Source: Rhizobium brockwellii (GTDB taxonomy: Bacteria > Pseudomonadota > Alphaproteobacteria > Rhizobiales > Rhizobiaceae). From it: a stretch of 64,000 bases of DNA. The notes beneath the pieces are model-generated. The model was not told the origin of the DNA. It did no database searches and saw only the letters and a list, made by a program, of their open reading frames with translations. Position 1 is the stretch's first letter; each line of letters opens with the position of its first letter. Positions 55,124 through 64,000 of the stretch are shown one piece after another. The translations under genes were made by a program, and so were the position numbers. Location of the stretch: the NCBI RefSeq assembly GCF_000769405.2, contig NZ_CP053445.1, positions 78,732-142,731 on the forward strand, read 5' to 3'.

Positions 55124-55986
55124 TGCCGCCCTCCCCGCTTGATGGTGATCTTTTCCTGTTTCCAACCGACCCCCGACACGAGCACCGCGCGATCGACATG
55201 GTAATCGACGACCATCATGTCGCCCTTCATCCGATAGTTGACGATCCGGTTCTGCCCGCCTGAGGTGACGAAAAGAACAGGCGCATCCTGGCCGGAAATC
55301 GAGCGCGGAAACTGGATGTAGGTCTTGAGCCCATCAGAATAGACCCGCGTCGGTCGCCAACCGGCGCTGCCCGAAACAGAATAGGAGAAGTTCAGCTGCT
55401 CGGCGGGGACGCCTGCGCCTGGGATGGTGGTCGCCTCGATCCGGGCGTTGATGTCGGCCAGCTTCGCCGAAACATCCTCCGGATATTCGAACCCGACACG
55501 GGCCATATACTGGGTCGGATGGGATTTGAGCTGGATGTGATAGGTACGCCTGGACGTCGTCACCACCATCGAGGTTACGAGACCAGGCTCCGATGGTTTG
55601 ACGATCAGATGGATGGCCTGACCGCCGGCAGCACCCGAAGTCGCGGGCTCTACCTTCCACCGCACCGTGTCGCCGACGAGCACGTCGCGGACCACCTCGC
55701 CGCCTTGCAGTTCGATATCGCAGACCTGTAGCGGTGAGCAGACGACGGAGGGCTGCACCTCGCCGTAGAGGAAGATCACCTTGCCGTCGGCTCCTTTGGT
55801 CACCAAGCCGCGAGACCCTCGCCACTGGGTGGAGATGCCCATGCCCTTCGCTTCGTTGGCCGTGACGCCATCGGCAGCATATGCATGCAGGGGAGCGACC
55901 ACTGAAGACGCCAACATTGCCGAGGCGAGAGCGCCCGTCAGGGTGGCCCGTGTTCTTGTTCGCGGGATGATCATGTTCGGGGCCAT
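55120..55986 (-). CDS. trbG: TrbG, mating-channel protein (VirB9-like)
   Basis: 288 residues from the ATG at 55986; the frame is open to a TTG at 55995 and another ATG at 55974 is possible. Signal peptide near residues 12-35 ([18 protein letters not shown]). VirB9/CagX domain: [22 protein letters not shown] near residue 70, [32 protein letters not shown] near 205 and TYIQFPRSI. Forms the outer-membrane core complex with TrbI and TrbH. Confidence 0.93.
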   Translation of the reverse strand: MAPNMIIPRTRTRATLTGALASAMLASSVVAPLHAYAADGVTANEAKGMGISTQWRGSRGLVTKGADGKVIFLYGEVQPSVVCSPLQVCDIELQGGEVVRDVLVGDTVRWKVEPATSGAAGGQAIHLIVKPSEPGLVTSMVVTTSRRTYHIQLKSHPTQYMARVGFEYPEDVSAKLADINARIEATTIPGAGVPAEQLNFSYSVSGSAGWRPTRVYSDGLKTYIQFPRSISGQDAPVLFVTSGGQNRIVNYRMKGDMMVVDYHVDRAVLVSGVGWKQEKITIKRGGRQ

Positions 55987-55991
55987 GCCTT

Positions 55992-56669
55992 TCAAAGCTG
56001 TGCTGTCCAGTCGAAGTCGCGGAGATAGAGACCGATGGGGTTCAGGCGGATGACGCCCTCGTCCTGTGGTGGGGTAAGTGTCACCGTGGCGATGCCGCGG
56101 AAACGACGAACGGCAGTTTCCTTGCCGCGCCGGTCGCGCTCGAATTCGGTCCAGTCCAACTGGTAGCTCTGGTTCGAGAGCGCGACGATATTGTTGACCT
56201 CGATCGCGACAGTCGAGTTCTTCGCTTTCTCGAACGGTGAGTTCGAGCGAAACCAGGCATTGACCTTCTCGGTCGCCGGGTCGGATGTCCTCAGCAGCCC
56301 ATAGGTTCTATCGATGTATTGCTTCTGCACGACCGCATCCGGCGTCACACTGCGAAAATTCGAGACGAAGCTGCCGAGAGTGGCGCGTACCACACGCGGA
56401 TCGGCATATTCGATCTGTTGAGGAAAGCCGGCATTGACGGCCGTGCCGAGCTTGTCGACCTCGACGATATAGGGAACGAGTTTGACCTGGGTGCTCTGGT
56501 ACAGCGCGTAGCCAAAGCCGATTACAGCCATGGTCATGCCGGCGATGCCGACGATGCGCCATGCGGCGGCGGATCTGACATAGGAGCCATAACGCTCGTT
56601 CCATTCGTTGCGGGCGGCGATATAGGGATTGGCAAGATCGGGATTATCGAGCGGATTGTGTCCGGCCAT
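55992..56669 (-). CDS. trbF: TrbF, mating-channel protein (VirB8-like)
   Basis: 225 residues. One membrane segment near 40-60 ([20 protein letters not shown]), then a VirB8 periplasmic domain ([55 protein letters not shown]). Start ATG at 56669 ([19 protein letters not shown]). Assembly factor of the inner-membrane complex. It follows trbL by 17 bases. Confidence 0.94.
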   Translation of the reverse strand: MAGHNPLDNPDLANPYIAARNEWNERYGSYVRSAAAWRIVGIAGMTMAVIGFGYALYQSTQVKLVPYIVEVDKLGTAVNAGFPQQIEYADPRVVRATLGSFVSNFRSVTPDAVVQKQYIDRTYGLLRTSDPATEKVNAWFRSNSPFEKAKNSTVAIEVNNIVALSNQSYQLDWTEFERDRRGKETAVRRFRGIATVTLTPPQDEGVIRLNPIGLYLRDFDWTAQL

Positions 56670-56686
56670 GGCGGGTCGGCCTCCAG

Positions 56687-57874
56687 TTATTTGGTCTCGT
56701 TAAGTGGCGGTGGTGGAGGCGATGCGGTCCGACCCGACTGCTGGTCGAGTTTGGCATTGGCAAGCCCGAGTAGGGATCCGGCATAGGCGCCGGGTGACCC
56801 GACCGCCTTTTCCTTCGCGGCCGAACCGACGGCACCTGCAGCACCGCCGATGCCAGCTTCCATGCCGCGCATCGCGGCACTGCTAAGGGATGCTCCCCCT
56901 GCCCGTGCCGCTCCTGCTGCCTGAAATCCTCTGCTGGCTGCTGCCGTCGCCAAAAATCCGGCACCCGCCGCAAAAGATGCGGCCTGTCCGCCGTGGCGGA
57001 TCGACTCCATGCCGCCGGAAACGGAAGCGCCCTGAACGACACCCTGCAGGATTGGCGGCACATACATGGCGATGACGAAGACCACGACTGAGATGCCTGC
57101 GATCGCAAGCGTGGTGATGAACTGCTCTGATGTTGCTGTCGGTGCCTCGGCCAGGCCTAGCAGGATGTCCGAGCCGATCTTGGCAATCATCACCAGCGCC
57201 ATAAGCTTCATGCCGACGGAAAAGGCGTAGACCAGATATTTGATGGCAAAATCCTTGGTATAGGAGGTGCCGCCCAATCCCAGCATGATCATTCCCGCCA
57301 GAAGGCCGACATACATCTCCACCATGACCGAGACGAAGATAGCGGCAACGAGCGAGAAGCAGACGACGACCACGACCATGGCAAAGACGGCGGCGATCGC
57401 CAGGGCATTATCCTCGAAGAGGCCAAACTTCGCCTGTTCCGACATCTTGGTCGCGACACGAATGCCGGCGTCAAAAATATTGGCGGGCGAGGCCGAGCCA
57501 CCGCCGGCGCCAATCTGGTAGAGGCTGTCAACGACCGCCTTGGCGAAGGCCGGCCCCCGGTCGAGGATGAAGGCGAACAATCCGATAAACATGATGCGCT
57601 TCACCAGCTCGGCAAACCAGCTGTCGAGCGAGGCAGCATTGATCGCCAACCATACAGCGGCGATGCCGACCTCGATTCCAGCAAGGATCCAGAACAACGA
57701 CCGCGCCGCATCCATCACCGTCGTCTCCCAGCCTTTGGCTGCGGCAACGACGGAGTTCTCCAGGGTCGTCAGAACTTGACCCTGCTGCGCCAGAGCCGGC
57801 GTGCTCGCGATTAGGATGAGGCCGATCGAAACGAAGGCGAGCTCCACGCGCCGGGAGGGATGAACGATCACCAT
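56687..57874 (-). CDS. trbL: TrbL, mating-channel inner-membrane protein (VirB6-like)
   Basis: 395 residues with an N-terminal signal-like segment and six or more membrane helices (for example [29 protein letters not shown]... region; [20 protein letters not shown] near 260). The C-terminal 100 residues are Gly/Ala-rich and soluble ([20 protein letters not shown]). The start overlaps the trbK stop by seven bases. VirB6-like channel component. Confidence 0.93.
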   Translation of the reverse strand: MVIVHPSRRVELAFVSIGLILIASTPALAQQGQVLTTLENSVVAAAKGWETTVMDAARSLFWILAGIEVGIAAVWLAINAASLDSWFAELVKRIMFIGLFAFILDRGPAFAKAVVDSLYQIGAGGGSASPANIFDAGIRVATKMSEQAKFGLFEDNALAIAAVFAMVVVVVCFSLVAAIFVSVMVEMYVGLLAGMIMLGLGGTSYTKDFAIKYLVYAFSVGMKLMALVMIAKIGSDILLGLAEAPTATSEQFITTLAIAGISVVVFVIAMYVPPILQGVVQGASVSGGMESIRHGGQAASFAAGAGFLATAAASRGFQAAGAARAGGASLSSAAMRGMEAGIGGAAGAVGSAAKEKAVGSPGAYAGSLLGLANAKLDQQSGRTASPPPPPLNETK

Positions 57875-58095
57875 CTCGGCTTCATCTCCTGGCCACCGCG
57901 AATGTCGCGGTTGGCATCACCACCAAAGAACTTTTCCCGGTGAGCCCGGCGGTCTGCGTCTGATGCAGCGTGCGGTGACGCTTCGCCCGCTCCGGGCAGG
58001 TGTGCCGCAGGCGGCTGGACGATCCACCTAACGACGCCGATTCCGGACGCGATGATCCCCACGACAGCAAGGATGATGACAAGACGCGGGCTCAC
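57868..58095 (-). CDS. trbK: TrbK, entry-exclusion lipoprotein-like protein
   Basis: 75 residues, GTG start overlapping the trbJ stop (GTGA). One N-terminal membrane/signal segment (LVIILAVVGIIASGIGVVRW), then a polar tail. TrbK blocks entry of like plasmids in this family; no lipobox cysteine is present, unlike RP4 TrbK. The last 23 residues (HREKFFGGDANRDIRGGQEM, then KPRW) closely resemble the end of TrbJ. Confidence 0.88.
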   Translation of the reverse strand: MSPRLVIILAVVGIIASGIGVVRWIVQPPAAHLPGAGEASPHAASDADRRAHREKFFGGDANRDIRGGQEMKPRW

Positions 58096-58901
58096 CAGCG
58101 CGGCTCCATCGTCTGTCCGCCGCGGATGTCATGCTCGCTTCCGCTGAAGAATTGTTCGCGGCGCGCCTGGGCCAAATCCTTTTGCGCCTGTTCAGACTGG
58201 AACCAGGTGCCCATCATCGTCATCTGCTGGGAGACGAGGCCCCGCAGCTTTTGCATTTGTGCGACTTGCTGGGCGGCGATCTGGTGCCCGACCTGCAGCG
58301 CCTTCATCTGCCCGTCGGCCGATTCCGACATCGATCGCAGCGACGACATCGTGCTTTCCTCGCTCGAAAACTGGTCGGCCGTCAGGTTTGCGGCCTTCAG
58401 TGAACCGGCGATCGTATCGCGGTTGGTGTCGGACCAGTTCTGGTATGTCGATGAGAAACTTGCTGCATCAGGCAGGTTGCTCTTCATCTCGGCAAAGCTC
58501 TGGAAGCGCTGTTTGAGCACGTCGTCGATATTGCCCATAGAGAAGGCGACGCCCTGCCCTTGCGCGACAACGTTCTGCAGGTTCTTCAGGTCATTTTCGA
58601 CCTGACCCCAGATATGGCTCGGCAATTGAGCCGTGTTCTGCAGCATGTTGTTGTAGATGTTGATCTGGTTCTGGATCTGCTCGGCAAGCTGCGAGATCTG
58701 GGTAATCTGATTGTTGACCTGCTCGGCCGACTTGCCGACCAGCGAAATCAGTTCGGTATTGTTGGCGATCTGGGTCCATTCGGTCGCCTGGCCCGTCACG
58801 CCGCCGGCCTCAGCTGAGGCCGGAAGTACGGCGGGGAGAATAATGGCAGCCATGGCCATGGCGTGCGCGATGTTATTCGGCAGAAAAAAGTGTCTCGGCA
58901 T
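58092..58901 (-). CDS. trbJ: TrbJ, mating-channel protein (VirB5-like)
   Basis: 269 residues from the ATG at 58901 (MPRHFFLPNNIAHAMAMAA), with GAGGGA upstream; it overlaps trbE by 29 bases. Signal peptide ending ASAEA near residue 32. The mature protein is helical and Gln/Asn-rich (LAEQIQNQINIYNNMLQNTA), as in VirB5/TrbJ minor pilus components. The longer frame to 59138 lies inside trbE and is rejected. C-terminus is shared in pattern with TrbK. Confidence 0.93.
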   Translation of the reverse strand: MPRHFFLPNNIAHAMAMAAIILPAVLPASAEAGGVTGQATEWTQIANNTELISLVGKSAEQVNNQITQISQLAEQIQNQINIYNNMLQNTAQLPSHIWGQVENDLKNLQNVVAQGQGVAFSMGNIDDVLKQRFQSFAEMKSNLPDAASFSSTYQNWSDTNRDTIAGSLKAANLTADQFSSEESTMSSLRSMSESADGQMKALQVGHQIAAQQVAQMQKLRGLVSQQMTMMGTWFQSEQAQKDLAQARREQFFSGSEHDIRGGQTMEPRW

Positions 58902-61341
58902 GGGCGATCCCTCTTTGCTGGAGCCAGTGGAGAGGCCATGCGGCCCCGTGTTCGGAATGAAGGGTTCGAATGCGCTTGAGGTCTTCCTTGCCCGTCGCCC
59001 CGACAAACGAGAGCGCGACCGGACCGAGCGCCATGTTGAAGAGCCTCCGGCCCTCCGGTGAGACGACGTAATATTCGCGCTTTGGAATGGCGGTTGCGAC
59101 GATCTCGATCTGCCGTTCGTTGAAGCCAATGCGCTCATAGAACTCGCGCGTGCCCGGTTCCCGTGCCGCGCCGTTCGGCAGGCAGATTTTCGTCGGGCAG
59201 CTTTCCTTCAGTACATCGATGATGCCGGAGCGCTCCGCATCCGAGATCGACTGGGTGGCGAGCACAACGGCGCAGTTGGCCTTTCGCAGCACCTTCAGCC
59301 ATTCGCGGATTTTGTCGCGGAAGACCGGATGACCGAGCATCAACCAGGCCTCGTCGAGGATGATCAGGCTGGGCGCACCGGTGAGGCGTTTCTCGATGCG
59401 ACGAAACAGGTAGGTGAGAACGGGGACGAGATTGCGCTCGCCCATGTTCATCAGTTCCTCGATCTCGAAGCACTGGAACGCGCCAAGCGCCAGGCCGTCG
59501 TGCTCGGCATCGAGCAACTGGCCCATCGGGCCATCGACGGAGTAGTGATGCAGTGCGTCCTTGATCTCGCGCATCTGCACGCCGGAAACGAAGTCCGACA
59601 GCGAGCGGCCACGGGATTCCGCCATCAGTGCGATCTGCCTGGAGATGGCGTTGCGATAGTCCGGGGTGATGGTCACACCTTGCAGTGCCACCAGCATCTC
59701 TATCCACTCGGAGGCCCAGGCGCGGTCACCATCGGTCGACAGTTCTGCGAGCGGGCAGAAGGCAAGCGCCTTCACCTCGCCACCAACCAAAGGGCCGATA
59801 TCGCCGCCGATCTGGTAGTGATCGCCGTCGAGGCCCAGCGTCAGGGGCAGCATCGATCCACCCTTGTCGAAGGCGAACACCTGGGCATCCGCATAACGCC
59901 GGAACTGCGCGGCAATCAGCGCCAGCAGCGTCGACTTGCCGGAGCCGGTCGGGCCGAAGATCAGTGTGTGCCCGACATCGTCGACATGCAGGTTCAGCCG
60001 GAACGGCGTCGAACCGGACGCCACCTGCATCAAGGGCGGCGAGGCCGGCGGGTAGAAGGGGCAAGGCGCGGTCGGACTGCCCGACCAGACGGAGTTCAGC
60101 GGAATAAGATCGGCGAGATTGCGGGTGTTGATCAGCGGCTCGCGGATGTTGGCATAGGAGACGCCGGGTAGGCTGCCCAGAAAGGCATCCGTGGCGTTCA
60201 ACGTTTCGATGCGCGCGCCAAAACCGTCGGCCTGGATCAGGCGGCGGATAGCCTCGCACTTTTCCTGGAGGCGGGTGGGGTCTTCTTCAAATATCACGAT
60301 GACCGGTGTGTAATAGCCATAGGCGACGAGCTGCGAGGAGGCTTCGGCAATGGCATCTTCAGTCTCAGCCACCATCAGCATCGCGTCCTGATCGACCGAG
60401 CGGCTCTGGGTTTGGAAAAGCTGGTCGAAGAATGGACGTACTTTCTGCTGCCACTTCTTGCGGGTGCGTTCGAGCTTTGCCCGTGCTTCCTCGGCGTCGA
60501 GGAAGACGAAGCGGGACGACCAGCGATAGGTGAGCGGCATCCGGTCGAGCGTGTTAAGAATGCCCGGCCAGCTCTCGCCTGGCAGGCCGTCGATCGCCAC
60601 CACGCCGAGAAAGCGGTTCTCGACCATTGGGGTCAACCCATGCTGAAACTCGGCCGTCACCAGCCAGTCAAGATACATGGGAATATCAGGCAGGCGCACA
60701 GGGTGGTTCTCTGCGGTGACGCAGAAGCGAATGAACTGGAAAAGTTCGTCGTATCGGGCGACACGGAACCCACCGCGCTCCGAAGTCTCTCGCGTCATCA
60801 TCCGACGGATCGACACGACATTGGCAAGATATTGCTCGACTTCACGGATCGAGGTGAGGAAGCTTTGCAACATCGTATCGGCATAGGTCGCGGAGCGGCT
60901 CGCCGCATCCGAATAGACATACCGCGTCAGGCCGGAGCGCCTTGGTTCCGGCGGCCGCCAAGTCAAAATCAGAGCGTGCCGGCTCTCGAAATGACCCCTT
61001 TCCGTCTGAAAGTGCACTCGTCGCTCGTCGTCGATGGCGCGCGTGACCGGATCGGGAAAGTGGGATTCGGCCTTGGTCGGATAATCGCCCGTTGGCACCC
61101 TGATAGCCTCGACCTGGATCATCCATCCCGAACCCAGACGCGACAGGATGGCGTTGATCTGTCGCGACACCTCGTTGCGCTCGGCGTCGGTCGAGCTCTC
61201 GCTATCCGGCCCCGCGAAATACCAGCCGGCCATCAGGGAGCCGTCTTTCAGCAGGATGACCCCATTATCGACGAGGCCGGCATAAGGTACCAGATCGGCG
61301 AATGACGGTCCGGAATGGCGGAATGATTTGAGCGCTACCAT
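58873..61341 (-). CDS. trbE: TrbE, mating-channel ATPase (VirB4-like)
   Basis: 822 residues, usual TrbE/VirB4 length. Walker A GPTGSGKSTLLALIA near residue 465; Walker B SLIILDEAWLMLGHP near 650; ATQSISDAERS near 690 and GFNERQIEIV near 755 are conserved. N-terminal CagE/VirB4 region with FRHSGPSFADLVPYAGLVD. Powers substrate and pilin movement. Three bases after trbD. Confidence 0.96.
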   Translation of the reverse strand: MVALKSFRHSGPSFADLVPYAGLVDNGVILLKDGSLMAGWYFAGPDSESSTDAERNEVSRQINAILSRLGSGWMIQVEAIRVPTGDYPTKAESHFPDPVTRAIDDERRVHFQTERGHFESRHALILTWRPPEPRRSGLTRYVYSDAASRSATYADTMLQSFLTSIREVEQYLANVVSIRRMMTRETSERGGFRVARYDELFQFIRFCVTAENHPVRLPDIPMYLDWLVTAEFQHGLTPMVENRFLGVVAIDGLPGESWPGILNTLDRMPLTYRWSSRFVFLDAEEARAKLERTRKKWQQKVRPFFDQLFQTQSRSVDQDAMLMVAETEDAIAEASSQLVAYGYYTPVIVIFEEDPTRLQEKCEAIRRLIQADGFGARIETLNATDAFLGSLPGVSYANIREPLINTRNLADLIPLNSVWSGSPTAPCPFYPPASPPLMQVASGSTPFRLNLHVDDVGHTLIFGPTGSGKSTLLALIAAQFRRYADAQVFAFDKGGSMLPLTLGLDGDHYQIGGDIGPLVGGEVKALAFCPLAELSTDGDRAWASEWIEMLVALQGVTITPDYRNAISRQIALMAESRGRSLSDFVSGVQMREIKDALHHYSVDGPMGQLLDAEHDGLALGAFQCFEIEELMNMGERNLVPVLTYLFRRIEKRLTGAPSLIILDEAWLMLGHPVFRDKIREWLKVLRKANCAVVLATQSISDAERSGIIDVLKESCPTKICLPNGAAREPGTREFYERIGFNERQIEIVATAIPKREYYVVSPEGRRLFNMALGPVALSFVGATGKEDLKRIRTLHSEHGAAWPLHWLQQRGIAHAETLFSAE

Positions 61342-61344
61342 CTC

Positions 61345-61644
61345 TCAGAACTTGCGCCACGGCGACGACGTCGCGCGATACGACGTCTTGTAGGAGATGT
61401 GGCGGAGATAGACCCGCCGCATCAGTGGATCGGATTTGGCCATCATGCGCAGCGCCGCGACTGCGACCAGCCAGATCGCGATGCCGAATAGTGCCGCATA
61501 CCAGGTCAGGACAACGAAAATGAGGATGATGGCGGCCAGCGCCGTCAGAAGCACGAGTTCGCGGTCGGCACCCATAAGGAGATTTGGACGCGATAATGCT
61601 CTGTGCACACGCGAGCGCGCCAGGGAAGATCCGGCCTCAGCCAT
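61345..61644 (-). CDS. trbD: TrbD, mating-channel protein (VirB3-like)
   Basis: 99 residues, the usual length. [20 protein letters not shown] is the VirB3/TrbD signature; one hydrophobic hairpin ([20 protein letters not shown] and [14 protein letters not shown]) follows. Inner-membrane partner of TrbE. Overlaps trbC by eight bases. Confidence 0.94.
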   Translation of the reverse strand: MAEAGSSLARSRVHRALSRPNLLMGADRELVLLTALAAIILIFVVLTWYAALFGIAIWLVAVAALRMMAKSDPLMRRVYLRHISYKTSYRATSSPWRKF

Positions 61645-62041
61645 GAGCCCCCTCCCCCGCTATGGTCGGCCTCATCCTCGGTTCGGGGGTGTATTGCTCG
61701 GCCTGTGCGTGGGTCTCGCCGATCGAGGCACCGGTGGCGCCGAAGAGAGCAACGATCTGGGTAGCACCGAGGAGTACCCCGCCCACCAGCGCGACATAGC
61801 AAAGCCGTCTCGCGAAATCATTCAGCTCGCCGCCGAAGATCAGCATAGCGCCGGCAATGGCGACGGCGGCCAGCGCGATGAACCCGGCGACTGGCCCCGT
61901 GATCGATTGCTGGATCTGTTGCAGCGGCGATTCCCATGGAAGACCGCCGCCTCCCGAGGATGCGAGTGCGGAATCGGTAAAGCCGATAGAAATGGCGACA
62001 AGCGTCGCGCCGGTGAGAAGAATAGAGATTTTACGCGACAT
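61637..62041 (-). CDS. trbC: TrbC, conjugative pilin precursor (VirB2-like)
   Basis: 134 residues from the ATG at 62041 ([12 protein letters not shown]), with AGGA upstream; it overlaps trbB by 11 bases. Signal peptide ends near SALAS (residue 25). Two hydrophobic helices ([20 protein letters not shown] and [20 protein letters not shown]) form the pilin core. In RP4 and Ti relatives TraF processes and circularises TrbC. Confidence 0.93.
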   Translation of the reverse strand: MSRKISILLTGATLVAISIGFTDSALASSGGGGLPWESPLQQIQQSITGPVAGFIALAAVAIAGAMLIFGGELNDFARRLCYVALVGGVLLGATQIVALFGATGASIGETHAQAEQYTPEPRMRPTIAGEGAHG

Positions 62042-63002
62042 GGCTGTCCTCATCGATCTGGGCATAATGTTCGGTCTGGTAGCGGCCGTTGCGGTATCCT
62101 TCGATGTGGATCACCTCACGGACCCGCCTCCCCTTTCCCGTTCGCTCAATAGAGACGACGAGATCGACGGCCTCGCCGATGACCTCCTGCATCGGCTGCT
62201 GGCTGGCTTCCGCCGTCAGTTGCTCGAGCCGGCGCAAAGCTGACATCGCCGTGTTGGAATGGATCGTGGTGACGCCGCCGGGGTGGCCGGTATTCCAGGC
62301 CTTGAGCAGCGTCAGTGCCGCGCCGTCGCGGACCTCGCCGACGATGATGCGATCAGGACGCAGGCGCATCGTGCTTTTCAGCAGACGAGCCATGTCGATG
62401 GTATCGCTGGTGTGTAGGGACACGGCGTTCTCGGCCGCGCACTGGATTTCGGCGGTGTCTTCGAGGATGACCATTCGATCATCCGGGGCTCCCGCCACGA
62501 TCTCGGCGATGATGGCATTGGCGAGCGTCGTTTTGCCCGATCCCGTGCCACCCGAGATGACGATGTTCATCCGAGCGTCGATCGCGCTTCGAATGGCCGA
62601 TGCCTGGGCTTCGGTCATCACCTTCGAATTCATATACTCTGTCAGTGGAATGAGACGCGAGGCACGACGGCGAATGGTGAATGCCGGTCCGGAGACCACC
62701 GGCGGCAACAGCCCCTCGAAGCGGTGTCGACCAATCGGAAGTTCGCCAGAGATGATCGGCCGCTCGTCGTCGGCCTCCGACTGCAGGGCATGCGCAACAC
62801 AGCCGATGACAACTTCGGCTGCGGCGGTGCTCATTATGCCAGCCGGTGCCACGCCGTGCCCCAGCCGTTCGATGAACAGCCTGCCGTTCGGATTGAGCAT
62901 GATCTCGACAACGGTGGCGTCATCGAGGGCGATGCACAGTTGGTCGCCGAGTGCGTCCTGCAGTTTGCGGACGAGGCGGGGATGAGAGCGGAGCTGGGTC
63001 AC
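62031..63002 (-). CDS. trbB: TrbB, mating-channel ATPase (VirB11-like)
   Basis: 323 residues. Start GTG at 63002 (read [14 protein letters not shown]) overlaps the traI stop as GTGA; the longer frame is inside traI. Walker [16 protein letters not shown] near residue 155; Asp box [12 protein letters not shown] near 185; Walker B-like [14 protein letters not shown] near 220; His box [12 protein letters not shown] near 245. Hexameric traffic ATPase of the mating channel. Confidence 0.95.
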   Translation of the reverse strand: MTQLRSHPRLVRKLQDALGDQLCIALDDATVVEIMLNPNGRLFIERLGHGVAPAGIMSTAAAEVVIGCVAHALQSEADDERPIISGELPIGRHRFEGLLPPVVSGPAFTIRRRASRLIPLTEYMNSKVMTEAQASAIRSAIDARMNIVISGGTGSGKTTLANAIIAEIVAGAPDDRMVILEDTAEIQCAAENAVSLHTSDTIDMARLLKSTMRLRPDRIIVGEVRDGAALTLLKAWNTGHPGGVTTIHSNTAMSALRRLEQLTAEASQQPMQEVIGEAVDLVVSIERTGKGRRVREVIHIEGYRNGRYQTEHYAQIDEDSHVA

Positions 63003-63634
63003 GCAGCGCTCCTGAGCAATGACCCATCGATCTGCGGGGTCGAATGATAACCCTGCGGGCAAACCTGCTCAAAGCTGCTAAGGTCGGCCGGCAGGCTTCC
63101 AGCGATAGCGATGGTGTTACCAATCGTGGCCGGTTCACCGAGACGCTGCATCGGCCATCCCGCTCGCTTCAGGATGCGCTCGAAGCGGAGATCGGTGGCC
63201 GTGACGATCTCGCTGTAGCCGCTCGCCATCGACCATTCGATGATACCGGCGAACAAGGTGAGCGTCGCAAGATGCAGTTGGCTTGCCCCCCTCTGCGAGG
63301 CAGGTGAGGTATCGACGCAGAAGCGTGAACTCTCGACCATCCCAGAATGCGGGCGAAGTGAACTTGCATCGAGAAGCTGGGGGAAGGTCTGCTCCAGCAT
63401 TGTGGGACCGGAAGCTGGAAGGAGACGAACGCAACCTGCGACCTTTCCGCCGTCGGCAATTGCCAGAAGATAAGTCGGCTTGCAATCATCGTACTGGTCG
63501 CGCTCTTCTCCCGCGGTGATGGAGACGTCCCAGGCGAGACGTCCGCCGAATACCGTGGCGCGAAGACGGTGCATCTGTCTCAGGTCGTTGCGATGGCGCT
63601 CGTATTGGTCGGGTGCAACGGTCAATATCCGCAT
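62999..63634 (-). CDS. traI: TraI, acyl-homoserine lactone synthase (LuxI family)
   Basis: 211 residues. LuxI-family features: MHRLRATVFGGRLAWDVS (conserved R, F, W) near residues 22-40, DQYDDCKPTYLLA (D, Y) near 48, GCVRLLPASGPTMLEQTFP near 68, and SSRFCVDTS (S/E-SR-F) near 102. Makes 3-oxo-octanoyl-homoserine lactone in Ti plasmids, the TraR ligand. First gene of the traI-trb operon, 60 bases from a tra box. Confidence 0.96.
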   Translation of the reverse strand: MRILTVAPDQYERHRNDLRQMHRLRATVFGGRLAWDVSITAGEERDQYDDCKPTYLLAIADGGKVAGCVRLLPASGPTMLEQTFPQLLDASSLRPHSGMVESSRFCVDTSPASQRGASQLHLATLTLFAGIIEWSMASGYSEIVTATDLRFERILKRAGWPMQRLGEPATIGNTIAIAGSLPADLSSFEQVCPQGYHSTPQIDGSLLRSAA

Positions 63635-63693
63635 GATGATCTCCGCTTGAACAAGGTCATGCGGACAGAAATCATCTCCTTGAGCGTGTGCCT

Positions 63694-63711
63694 ATGTGCA
63701 GATCTGCACCT
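63694..63711. promoter_or_regulatory. tra box upstream of traI
   Basis: ATGTGCAGATCTGCACCT has the perfect GTGCAGATCTGCAC core. It lies 60 bases upstream of traI, placing the leftward promoter -35 region next to or within it, as in known Ti plasmids. Gives TraR-dependent positive feedback on signal production and expresses trb. Confidence 0.92.
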
Positions 63712-63783
63712 CAGGTGATTCTAGCGAGTCGCTGCTCCGGCTCTTAGAATGTGAGCGTGTGGTGAGCTAGGCGATGGAGTTTC

Positions 63784-63801
63784 ATGTGCAAATCTGCATT
63801 T
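63784..63801. promoter_or_regulatory. Second tra box, repA side
   Basis: ATGTGCAAATCTGCATTT is a slightly imperfect tra box 90 bases (centre to centre) from the traI box. In Ti plasmids such a site helps TraR raise repABC transcription and plasmid copy number. Confidence 0.83.
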
Positions 63802-63945
63802 TGCGATGACTAGGCGAAAGGGAGTAAATCTGACTAACTCACGGTAAATGATTGCAGATTCGCCTTGGGCGATGGAAGCGGGAAATATCCGTTAACTCCC
63901 TGTTAACCTTAAATCCCTTGCCCAGAGTTGGGAATCGGGCAATTG

Positions 63946-63982
63946 TCACGATAATTGGATCAGTTCCTTAAAATTATCGTGA
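63946..63982. repeat. 11-bp perfect inverted repeat in the repA leader
   Basis: TCACGATAATT (63946-63956) and AATTATCGTGA (63972-63982) are perfect inverted repeats 15 bases apart, near the right edge and facing the expected repA gene. It is a good candidate for a RepA/RepB operator or partition-related site. The downstream gene is outside the window, so the role is inferred. Confidence 0.6.
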
Positions 63983-64000
63983 CTAGAGGCGAATAGCTGA

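Larger units (their letters stand above)
63635..64000. other. traI-repABC divergent control region
   Basis: 366 bases without a gene, holding the traI tra box, a second tra box, AT-rich sequence with two GTTAAC words (about 63893-63906) and the 11-bp inverted repeat. In Ti plasmids this gap holds the divergent traI and repABC promoters. The repA start is not yet reached. Confidence 0.75.

Noticed and set aside
1-64000. CRISPR arrays, tRNA and rRNA genes, intact insertion sequences
   Set aside because: No regularly spaced repeats, no tRNA-like or rRNA sequence and no complete transposase were seen on reading both strands.

Overview
The window is a piece of a large repABC-type plasmid from the Agrobacterium/Rhizobium group, most likely a Ti/Ri-like or opine-catabolic plasmid. 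The evidence is an almost complete, recognisable Ti-type conjugation system with LuxR/LuxI-type quorum sensing. It comprises traG-traD-traC, oriT, traA-traF-traB-traH, traM, traR, and traI followed by trbB-C-D-E-J-K-L-F-G-H-I. There is also an agrocinopine operon (accR-accA to accG). No T-DNA or vir genes lie in the window, so virulence cannot be judged. The right edge stops just before the expected repA start. I saw no tRNA, rRNA, CRISPR array or intact insertion sequence.

Layout. 1-9984: plasmid backbone/accessory genes: a giant methylase-helicase (5' end outside the window), a LigD-type ATP-dependent DNA ligase, a ParB-like protein, a DUF7007-type protein and conserved hypotheticals. 10267-14033: a small redox cluster (two NmrA-like dehydrogenases, an SRPBCC protein, a LysR regulator, a PNPOx-like flavoprotein). 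14668-16195: DUF736, an HU-like protein, a WGR-domain protein and a secreted SNase-type nuclease that abuts traG. 16192-25297: DNA-processing tra genes around a central oriT and tra box, ending in the anti-activator traM. 25345-28255: traR and a chemoreceptor. 28475-38150: a catabolic island with an SDR, a HutC-type GntR regulator, a polyamine-type ABC importer, an MmgE/PrpD protein, an FrlB-like sugar-phosphate deglycase and an FrlD-like kinase. 38169-39864: a recombination scar with remnants of an aldo/keto reductase, trbI and a ROK protein around a LacI regulator. 39908-41615: an SDR/AraC pair. 41851-51294: the acc operon with two extra genes (Nudix, DUF4432). 51581-53185: a Na/phosphate transporter divergent from accR. 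53313-63634: the trb/traI mating-pair operon. 63635-64000: the traI-repA control region with two tra boxes and a large inverted repeat.

How it fits together. TraI makes the acyl-homoserine lactone, TraR activates through tra boxes at traC/traA, traI and the repA side, and TraM restrains TraR. In pTiC58 the agrocinopine repressor AccR controls traR directly. Here traR lies about 24 kb from accR, beside the Amadori-type catabolic island, and the position divergent from accR is occupied by a phosphate transporter. The island has an unusually legible control system: two TTGACA promoters, each overlapped by a copy of the same dre-like palindrome (TGGTNTACACCA). The best candidate for a previously undescribed system is this kinase/deglycase/epimerase-like pathway with its own importer, probably for an Amadori-type opine or a related glycated amino acid.
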